Assembly (NCBI RefSeq): GCF_050948175.1
Contig: NW_027490173.1
Location: forward strand, 806,001-870,000
Length of the DNA stretch: 64,000 nucleotides
Direction: 5' to 3'
Source of the DNA: Xylocopa sonorina
Taxonomy: Eukaryota > Arthropoda > Insecta > Hymenoptera > Apidae
A program made the translations under genes and the position numbers. Numbering within the stretch: the first letter of the stretch is position 1; the number at the start of each line of letters is the position of its first letter. Below, piece by piece: positions 54,043 through 64,000 of the stretch. A model generated the notes under the pieces. The model saw nothing but the letters and a program-made list of their open reading frames with translations, was not told where the DNA came from and did no database searches.

Positions 54043-57000
54043 GTTATGTATTCCTCGTCTGCACTTCAAATGAATGTAAATGCGACACTTCCTTGCAAGG
54101 AAATAGCGTTTGCAGATGTCTACGTATCGTAGCAATAGAGTTCTTATGATACTTAAAACGCGATATCGCATCTCATTTCTATGTTTCATGGTAAGATATA
54201 ATATGATTTGCGAAGTGCTATGTATTCCTCGTCTACACTTCAAATGAATGTAAATGCGACACTTCCTTGCTAGGAAATAGCCTCTGCAGATGTCTAGGTA
54301 TCGTAGCAATAGAGTTCTAATGCTTCTTAAAACGCGTTATCGCATCCCATTTCTATGTTTCATGGTAAGATATAATGTGATTTGCGAAGTGTTACGTATT
54401 CCTCGTCTATACTTCAAATGAATGTAAATGCGACACTTCCCTGCTAGGAAATAGCGTCTGCAGATTTCTACGTATCGTAGCAATAGATTTCTAATGCTTC
54501 TTAAAACGCGATATCGCATCTCATTTCTATGTTTCATGGTAAGATATAATATGATTTGCGAAGTGTCATGTATTCCTCGTCTACACTTCAAATGAATGTA
54601 AATGCGACACTTCCTTGCTGGGAAATAGCGTCTGCAGATGTCTAGGTATCGTAGCAATAGAGTTCAAATGCTTCTTAAAGCGAGATATTGCATCTCATAT
54701 CTATGTTTCATGATAAGATATAATATTCATTGCGAAGTGTTATGCATTCCTCGTATACGGTTCAAATGAATGTAAATGCGGCACTTCCTTGCAAGGAAAT
54801 AGCGTTTGCAGATGTCTACGTATCATAGCAATAGAGTTCTTATGATTCTTAAAACGCGATATCGCATCTCGTTTCTATGTTTCATGGTAAGATATAATAT
54901 GATTTGCGAAGTGATATGTATTCCTCGTCTACACTTCAAATGAATGTGAATGCGACACTTCCTCGCTAGGAAATAGCGTTTGCAGATGTCTACATATCGT
55001 AGCAATAGATTTCTTATGATTCTTAAAACGCGATATCGCATCTCATTTCTATGTTTCATGGTAAGATATAATATGATTTGCGAAGTGTTATGTATTCCTC
55101 ATCTACACTTCAAATGAATGTAAATGCGACACTTCCTTGCAAGGAAATAGCGTTTGCAGATTTCTACGTATCGTAGGAATAGATTTCTAATGCTTCTTAA
55201 AACGCGATATCGCATCTCATTTCTATGTTTCATGGTAAGATATAATATGATTTGCGAAGTGTTATTTATTCCTCGTCTACACTTCAAATGAATGTATATG
55301 CGACCCCTCCTTGCAAGGAAATAGCGTTTGCAGATGTCTACCTGTCGTAGCAATAGAGTTCTAATGCTTCTTGAAACGCGATATCGCATCTCATTTCTAT
55401 GTTTCATGGTAAGATATAATATGATTTGCGAAGTGTTATATATTCCTCGTCTACTCATCAAATGAATGTAAATGCGACACTTCCTCGCTAGGAAATAGCG
55501 TCTGCAGATGTCTAAGTATCGTAGCGATAGAGTTCTAATGCTTCTTAAAACGCGATATCGCATCTCATTTCTATGTTTCATGGTAAGATATAATATGATT
55601 TGCGATGTGTTATGTATTCCTCGTCTGCACTTCAAATGAATGTAACTGCGACACTTCCTTGCTAGGAAATAGCGTCTCCAGATGTCTAGGTATCGTAGCA
55701 ATAGAGTTCAAATGCTTCTTAAAACGAGATATTGCATCTCATATCTATGTTTCATTATAAGATATAATATTCAGTGCGAAGTGTTATGCATTCCTCGTCT
55801 GCACTTCAAATGAATGTAAATGCGACACTTCCTTGCAAGGAAATAGCGTTTGCAGATGTCTACGTATCGTAGCAATAGATTTCTTATGATACTTAAAACG
55901 CGATATCGCATCTCATTTCTATGTTTCATGGTAAGATATAATATGATTTGCGAAGTGCTATGTATTCCTCGTCTACACTTCAAATGAATGTAAATGCGAC
56001 ACTTCCTTGCTAGGAAATAGCGTCTGCAGATGTCTAGGTATCGTAGCAATAGAGTTCTAATGCTTCTTAAAACGCGTTATCGCATCCCATTTCTATGTTT
56101 CATGGTAAGATATAATGTGATTTGCGAAGTGTTACGTATTCCTCGTCTATACTTCAAATGAATGTAAATGCGACACTTCCCTGCTAGGAAATAGCGTCTG
56201 CAGATTTCTACGTATCGTAGCAATAGATTTCTAATGCTTCTTAAAACGCGATATCGCATCTCATTTCTATGTTTCATGGTAAGATATAATATGATTTGCG
56301 AAGTGTTATTTATTCCTCGTCTACACTTCAAATGAATGTAAATGCGACACTTCCTTGCAAGGAAATAGCGTTTGCAGATGTCTACCTGTCGTAGCAATAG
56401 AGTTCTAATGCTTCTTAAAACGCGATATCGCATCTCATTTCTATGTTTCATGGTAAGATATAATATGATTTGCGAAGTGTTATGTATTTCTCGTCTACAC
56501 TTCAAATGAGTGCAAATGCGACACATCCTTGCAAGGAAATGGCGTTTGCAGATGTCTACCTATCGTAGCAATAGAGTTCTAATGCTTCTCAAAACGCGAT
56601 ATCGCATCTTATTTCTATGTTTCATGGTAAGATATAATATGATTTGCGAAGTGTTATATATTCCTAGTCTACACTTCAAATGAATGTAAATGCGACACTT
56701 CCTCGCTAGGAAATAGCGTCTGCAGATGTCTAAGTATCGTAGCGATAGAGTTCTAATGCTTCTTAAAACGCGATATCGCATCTCATTTCTATGTTTCATG
56801 GTAAGATATAATATGATTTGCGAAGTGCTATGTATTCCTCGTCTACACTTCAAATGAATGTAAATGCGACACTTCCTTGATAGGAAATAGCGTCTGCAGA
56901 TGTCTAGGTATCGTAGCAATAGAGTTCTAATGCTTCTTAAAACGCGTTATCGCATCCCATTTCTATGTTTCATGGTAAGATATAATGTGATTTGCGAAGT

Positions 57001-58090
57001 GTTACGTATTCCTCGTCTATACTTCAAATGAATGTAAATGCGACACTTCCCTGCTAGGAAATAGCGTCTGCAGATTTCTACGTATCGTAGCAATAGATTT
57101 CTAATGCTTCTTAAAACGCGATATCGCATCTCATTTCTATGTTTCATGGTAAGATATAATATGATTTGCGAAGTGTTATTTATTCCTCGTCTACACTTCA
57201 AATGAATGTAAATGCGACACTTCCTTGCAAGGAAATAGCGTTTGCAGATGTCTACCTGTCGTAGCAATAGAGTTCTAATGCTTCTTAAAACGCGATATCG
57301 CATCTCATTTCTATGTTTCATGGTAAGATATAATATGATTTGCGAAGTGTTATGTATTTCTCGTCTACACTTCAAATGAGTGCAAATGCGACACATCCTT
57401 GCAAGGAAATAGCGTTTGCAGATGTCTACCTAACGTAGCAATAGAGTTCTAATACTTCTCAAAACGCGATGTCGCATCTTATTTCTATGTTTCATGGTAA
57501 GATATAATATGATTTGCGAAGTGTTATGTATTCCTCGTCTACACTTCAAATGAATGTAAATGCGACACTTCCTCGCTAGGAAATAGCGTCTGCAGATGTC
57601 TAAGTATCGTAGCGATAGAGTTCTAATGCTTCTTAAAACGCGATATCGCATCTCATTTCTATGTTTCATGGTAAGATATAATATGATTTGCGATGTGTTA
57701 TGTATTCCTCGTCTGCACTTCAAATGAATGTAACTGCGACACTTCCTTGCTAGGAAATAGCGTCTCCAGATGTCTAGGTATCGTAGCAATAGAGTTCAAA
57801 TGCTTCTTAAAACGAGATATTGCATCTCATATCTATGTTTCATTATAAGATATAATATTCAGTGCGAAGTGTTATGCATTCCTCGTCTACGATTCAAATG
57901 AATGTAAATGCGACACTTCCTTGCAAGGAAATAGCGTTTGCAGATGTCTACGTATCGTAGCAATAGGGTTCTTATGATTCTTAAAACGCGATATCGCATC
58001 TCATTTCTATGGTACATGGTAAGATATAATATGATTTGCGAAGAGTTATGTATTCCTCGTCTGCACTTCAAATGAATGTAAATGCGACAC

Positions 58091-58104
58091 TTCCTTGCAA
58101 GGAA
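58091..58104. repeat. Perfect 14-bp palindrome of B1 monomers (representative)
   Basis: TTCCTTGCAAGGAA is its own reverse complement. It is typical of B1 monomers throughout 22-64 kb. Subfamily A has TTCCATGCTAGGAA or TTCCTTGCTAGGAA here, which are imperfect, so B1 completed the dyad. Confidence 0.85.
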
Positions 58105-58121
58105 ATAGCGTTTGCAGATGT

Positions 58122-58134
58122 CTACGTATCGTAG
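58122..58134. repeat. Dyad CTACG-TAT-CGTAG (representative)
   Basis: Five-base arms around a 3-base centre, 17 bp to the right of the 14-bp palindrome in the same monomer. It is present in A and B1 monomers. In B2 the left arm reads CTAGG or CTAAG, so the dyad is broken. Confidence 0.75.
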
Positions 58135-58161
58135 CAATAGAGTTCTTATGATACTTAAAAC

Positions 58162-58171
58162 GCGATATCGC
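58162..58171. repeat. 10-bp palindrome GCGATATCGC (representative)
   Basis: A perfect palindrome containing an EcoRV site, present in most monomers of both subfamilies. Type C monomers have GAGATATTGC here and lose the symmetry. Confidence 0.8.
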
Positions 58172-61100
58172 ATCTCATTTCTATGTTTCATGGTATGATA
58201 TAATATGATTTGCGAAGTGCTATGTATTCCTCGTCTACACTTCAAATGAATGTAAATGCGACACTTCCTTGCTAGGAAATAGCCTCTGCAGATGTCTAGG
58301 TATCGTAGCAATAGAGTTCTAATACTTCTCAAAACGCGATATCGCATCTTATTTCTATGTTTCATGGTAAGATATAATATGATTTGCGAAGTGTTATGTA
58401 TTCCTCGTCTACACTTCAAATGAATGTAAATGCGACACTTCCTCGCTAGGAAATAGCGTCTGCAGATGTCTAAGTATCGTAGCGATAGAGTTGTAATGCT
58501 TCTTAAAACGCGATATCGCATCTCATTTCTATGTTTCATGGTAAGATATAATATGATTTGCGATGTGTTATGTATTCCTCGTCTGCACTTCAAATGAATG
58601 TAACTGCGACACTTCCTTGCTAGGAAATAGCGTCTCCAGATGTCTAGGTATCGTAGCAATAGAGTTCAAATGCTTCTTAAAACGAGATATTGCATCTCAT
58701 ATCTATGTTTCATTATAAGATATAATATTCAGTGCGAAGTGTTATGCATTCCTCGTCTACGATTCAAATGAATGTAAATGCGACACTTCCTTGCAAGGAA
58801 ATAGCGTTTGCAGATGTCTACGTATCGTAGCAATAGGGTTCTTATGATTCTTAAAACGCGATATCGCATCTCATTTCTATGGTACATGGTAAGATATAAT
58901 ATGAATTGCGAAGAGTTATGTATTCCTCGTCTGCACTTCAAATGAATGTAAATGCGACACTTCCTTGCAAGGAAATAGCGTTTGCAGATGTCTACGTATC
59001 GTAGCAATAGAGTTCTTATGATACTTAAAACGCGATATCGCATCTCATTTCTATGTTTCATGGTAAGATATAATATGATTTGCGAAGTGCTATGTATTCC
59101 TCGTCTACACTTCAAATGAATGTAAATGCGACACTTCCTTGCTAGGAAATAGCCTCTGCAGATGTCTAGGTATCGTAGCAATAGAGTTCTAATGCTTCTT
59201 AAAACGCGTTATCGCATCCCATTTCTATGTTTCATGGTAAGATATAATGTGATTTGCGAAGTGTTACGTATTCCTCGTCTATACTTCAAATGAATGTAAA
59301 TGCGACACTTCCCTGCTAGGAAATAGCGTCTGCAGATTTCTACGTATCGTAGCAATAGATTTCTAATGCTTCTTAAAACGCGATATCGCATCTCATTTCT
59401 ATGTTTCATGGTAAGATATAATATGATTTGCGAAGTGTCATGTATTCCTCGTCTACACTTCAAATGAATGTAAATGCGACACTTCCTTGCTGGGAAATAG
59501 CGTCTGCAGATGTCTAGGTATCGTAGCAATAGAGTTCAAATGCTTCTTAAAGCGAGATATTGCATCTCATATCTATGTTTCATGATAAGATATAATATTC
59601 ATTGCGAAGTGTTATGCATTCCTCGTATACGGTTCAAATGAATGTAAATGCGGCACTTCCTTGCAAGGAAATAGCGTTTGCAGATGTCTACGTATCATAG
59701 CAATAGAGTTCTTATGATTCTTAAAACGCGATATCGCATCTCGTTTCTATGTTTCATGGTAAGATATAATATGATTTGCGAAGTGATATGTATTCCTCGT
59801 CTACACTTCAAATGAATGTGAATGCGACACTTCCTCGCTAGGAAATAGCGTTTGCAGATGTCTACATATCGTAGCAATAGATTTCTTATGATTCTTAAAA
59901 CGCGATATCGCATCTCATTTCTATGTTTCATGGTAAGATATAATATGATTTGCGAAGTGTTATGTATTCCTCATCTACACTTCAAATGAATGTAAATGCG
60001 ACACTTCCTTGCAAGGAAATAGCGTTTGCAGATTTCTACGTATCGTAGGAATAGATTTCTAATGCTTCTTAAAACGCGATATCGCATCTCATTTCTATGT
60101 TTCATGGTAAGATATAATATGATTTGCGAAGTGTTATTTATTCCTCGTCTACACTTCAAATGAATGTATATGCGACCCCTCCTTGCAAGGAAATAGCGTT
60201 TGCAGATGTCTACCTGTCGTAGCAATAGAGTTCTAATGCTTCTTGAAACGCGATATCGCATCTCATTTCTATGTTTCATGGTAAGATATAATATGATTTG
60301 CGAAGTGTTATATATTCCTCGTCTACTCATCAAATGAATGTAAATGCGACACTTCCTCGCTAGGAAATAGCGTCTGCAGATGTCTAAGTATCGTAGCGAT
60401 AGAGTTCTAATGCTTCTTAAAACGCGATATCGCATATCATTTCTATGTTTCATGGTAAGGTATAATATGATTTGCGAAGTGTTATGTATTTCTCGTCTAC
60501 ACTTCAAATGAATGTAAATGCGACACTTCCTTGCAAGGAAATAGCGTTTGCAGATTTCTACGTACCGTAGCAATAGATTTCTAATGCTTCTTAAAACGCG
60601 ATATCGCATCTCATTTCTATGTTTCATGGTAAGATATAATATGATTTGCGAAGTGTTATGTATTTCTCGTCTACACTTCAAATGAATGTGAATGAGACAC
60701 TTCCTCACTAGGAAATAGCGTTTGCAGATGTCTACGTATTGTAGCAATAGAGTTCTTATGATTCCTAGAACGCGATATCGCATCTCATTTCTGTGGTTCA
60801 TGGTAAGATATAATATGATTTGCGAAGAGTTATGTATTCCTCGTCTGCACTTCAAATGAATGTAAATGCGACACTTCCTTGCAAGGAAATAGCGTTTGCA
60901 GATGTCTACGTATCGTAGCAATAGAGATCTTATGATTCTTAAAACGCGATAGCGCACCTCATTTCTATGTTTCATGGTAAGATATAATGTGATTTGCGAA
61001 GTGTTATGTACTCCTCGTCTACACTTCAAATGAATGTAAATGCGACACTTCCTTGCTAGGAAATAGCGTCTGCAGATGTCTAGGTCTCATAGCAATAGCG

Positions 61101-64000
61101 TTCCAATGCTTCTTAAAACGCGATATCGCATCACATTTCTATGTTTCATGGTAAGATATAATGTGATTTGCGAAGTGTTATGTATTCCACGTCTACACTT
61201 CAAATGAATGTAAATGCGACACTTCCTTGCAAGGAAAGAGCGTTTGCAGATGTCTACGTATCGTAGCAATAGATTTCTAATGCTTCTTAAAACGCGATAT
61301 CGCATCTCATTTCTATGTTTCATGGTAAGATATAATATGATTTGCGAAGTGTTATGTATTTCTCGTCTACACTTCAAATGAATGTAAATGCGATACTTCC
61401 TTGCAAGGAAATAGCGTTTGCAGATTTCTACGTATCATAGCAATAGATTTCTAATGCTTCTTAAAACGCGATATCGCATCTCATTTCTATGTTTTATGGT
61501 AAGATATAATATGATTTGCGAAGTGTTATGTATTCCTCGTCTACACGTCAAATGAATGTAAATGCGACACTTCCTTGCAAAGAAATAGCGTTTGCAGGTG
61601 TCTACGTATCGTAGCAATAGATTTCTAATGCTTCTTAAAACGCGATATCGCATCTCATTTCTATGTTTCATGGTAAGATATAATATGATTTGCGAAGTGT
61701 CATGTATTCCTCGTCTACACTTCAAATGAATGTAAATGCGACACTTCCTTGCTAGGAAATAGCGTCTGCAGATGTCTAGGTATCGTAGCAATAGAGTTCA
61801 AATGCTTCTTAAAACGCGTTATCGCATCCCATTTCTATGTTTCATGGTAAGATATAATGTGATTTGCGAAGTGTTACGTATTCCTCGTCTATACTTCAAA
61901 TGAATGTAAATGCGACACTTCCCTGCTAGGAAATAGCGTCTGCAGATTTCTACGTATCGTAGCAATAGATTTCTAATGCTTCTTAAAACGCGATATCGCA
62001 TCTCATTTCTATGTTTCATGGTAAGATATAATATGATTTGCGAAGTGTTATTTATTCCTCGTCTACACTTCAAATGAATGTAAATGCGACACTTCCTTGC
62101 AAGGAAATAGCGTTTGCAGATGTCTACCTGTCGTAGCAATAGAGTTCTAATGCTTCTTAAAACGCGATATCGCATCTCATTTCTATGTTTCATGGTAAGA
62201 TATAATATGATTTGCGAAGTGTTATGTATTTCTCGTCTACACTTCAAATGAATGTAAATGCGATACTTCCTTGCAAGGAAATAGCGTTTGCAGATTTCTA
62301 CGTATCACAGCAATAGATTTCTAATGCTTCTTAAAACGCGATATCGCATCTCATTTCTATGTTTTATGGTAAGATATAATATGATTTGCGAAGTGTTATG
62401 TATTCCTCGTCTACACGTCAAATGAATGTAAATGCGACACTTCCTTGCAAAGAAATAGCGTTTGCAGATGTCTACGTATCGTAGCAATAGATTTCTAATG
62501 CTTCTTAAAACGCGATATCGCATCTCATTTCTATGTTTCATGGTAAGATATAATATGATTTGCGAAGTGTCATGTATTCCTCGTCTACACTTCAAATGAA
62601 TGTAAATGCCACACTTCCTTGCTAGGAAATAGCGTCTGCAGATGTCTAGGTATCGTAGCAATAGAGTTCAAATGCTTCTTAAAGCGAGATATTGCATCTC
62701 ATATCTATGTTTCATGATAAGATATAATATTCATTGCGAAGTGTTATGCATTCCTCGTATACGATTCAAATGAATGTAAATGCGACACTTCCTTGCAAGG
62801 AAATAGCGTTTGCAGATGTCTACGTATCATAGCAATAGAGTTCTTATGATTCTTAAAACGCGATATCGCATCTCATTTCTATGTTTCATGGTAAGATATA
62901 ATATGATTTGCGAAGTGTTATTTATTCCTCGTCTACACTTCAAATGAATGTATATGCGACCCTTCCTTGCAAGGAAATAGCGTTTGCAGATGTCTACCTG
63001 TCGTAGCAATAGAGTTCTAATGCTTCTTGAAACGCGATATCGCATCTCATTTCTATGTTTCATGGTAAGATATAATATGATTTGCGAAGTGTTATATATT
63101 CCTCGTCTACTCTTCAAATGAATGTAAATGCGACACTTCCTCGCTAGGAAATAGCGTCTGCAGATGTCTAAGTATCGTAGCGATAGAGTTCTAATGCTTC
63201 TTAAAACGCGATATCGCATATCATTTCTATGTTTCATGGTAAGGTATAATATGATTTGCGAAGTGTTATGTATTTCTCGTCTACACTTCAAATGAATGTA
63301 AATGCGACACTTCCTTGAAAGGAAATAGCGTTTGCAGATTTCTACGTATCGTAGCAATAGAGTTCTAATGCTTCTTAAAACGCGATATCGCATCTCATTT
63401 CTATGGTTCATGGTAAGATATAATATGATTTGCGAAGAGTTATGTATTCCTCGTCTGCACTTCAAATGAATGTAAATGCGACACTTCCCTGCTAGGAAAT
63501 AGCGTCTGCAGATTTCTACGTATCGTAGCAATACATTTCTAATGCTTCTTAAAACGCGATATCGCATCTCATTTCTATGTTTCATGGTAAGATATAATAT
63601 GATTTGCGAAGTGTTATTTATTCCTCGTCTACACTTCAAATGAATGTAAATGCGACACTTCCTTGCAAGGAAATAGCGTTTGCAGATGTCTACCTGTCGT
63701 AGCAATAGAGTTCTAATGCTTCTTAAAACGCGATATCGCATCTCATTTCTATGTTTCATGGTAAGATATAATATGATTTGCGAAGTGTTATGTATTTCTC
63801 GTCTACACTTCAAATGAATGTAAATGCGATACTTCCTTGCAAGGAAATAGCGTTTGCAGATTTCTACGTATCATAGCAATAGATTTCTAATGCTTCTTAA
63901 AACGCGATATCGCATCTCATTTCTATGTTTTATGGTAAGATATAATATGATTTGCGAAGTGTTATGTATTCCTCGTCTACACGTCAAATGAATGTAAATG

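Larger units (their letters stand above)
54043..64000 (+). repeat. 4,872-bp higher-order repeat (28 monomers) with 870-bp sub-repeats
   Basis: Blocks recur at exactly 4,872 bp (28 x 174): 54337 and 59209, 54823 and 59695, 55099 and 59971, and 56947 and 61819. Within it, 5-monomer (870-bp) steps recur (56077 and 56947; 61435 and 62305), as do 12-monomer (2,088 bp) and 16-monomer (2,784 bp) steps. The preceding indel-rich block is another copy. Monomers are B1, B2 and C types, and the array runs off the right edge. No gene is visible. Confidence 0.9.

Noticed and set aside
21961..64000. CENP-B box-like motif in the monomer
   Set aside because: The core pattern TTCG....A..CGGG was sought on both strands. 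TTCGCAAATC on the minus strand gives TTCG, but no CGGG follows at the required spacing, so there is no credible box.
1..64000. CRISPR array reading of the regular palindromic repeats
   Set aside because: There are no unique spacers: the whole 174-bp unit repeats, with no cas genes, and the context is eukaryotic.

Overview
The whole window is eukaryotic satellite DNA. I find no protein-coding gene, tRNA, rRNA or CRISPR array. About 62.3 of the 64 kb is one head-to-tail tandem array of a roughly 174-bp, 36% GC monomer: about 358 copies, all in the same orientation. The consensus keeps 9 CpG sites, more than its base composition predicts, so CpG has not been depleted by methylation. That, a solo LTR with insect-like features, and the nucleosome-sized monomer suggest an arthropod (perhaps insect) centromeric or pericentromeric array. 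The host is an inference and I do not recognise the satellite family.

Layout. 1-2050: diverged edge monomers. 2051-3613: a 1,563-bp insertion, best read as a solo LTR (TG...CA ends, 4-bp GAAG target duplication, an AATAAA near the right end, an internal 60-bp minisatellite). 3618-21860: subfamily A monomers, which become more ordered to the right, with local higher-order repeats of 870, 2,262 and 2,235 bp and a 146-bp truncated monomer. 21861-21960: a 100-N assembly gap at the switch between subfamilies. 21961-64000: subfamily B monomers, strongly homogenised, in nested higher-order repeats of 5,898 bp (34 monomers), 4,516 bp (26 monomers) and 4,872 bp (28 monomers), plus smaller 870-, 1,392- and 1,566-bp duplications. 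A block at 50470-54042 carries about 25 small indels and looks technical rather than biological.

Subfamily B has three main monomer types. B1 has a perfect 14-bp palindrome and an intact CTACG-TAT-CGTAG dyad. B2 has both dyads broken and a PstI site gained. C is a chimera with an A-like left half. A few monomers are 172 bp (2-bp deletion). Because 174 is a multiple of 3 and B lost the stop codon carried by A, the minus strand of B is open for up to 768 codons of a 58-residue repeat. These frames follow from the period and are not genes.

The organisation fits a layered array: older, diverged, transposon-bearing repeats on the left and recently amplified repeats on the right. The array spans both window ends, so its true limits and its relation to a kinetochore are not visible here.
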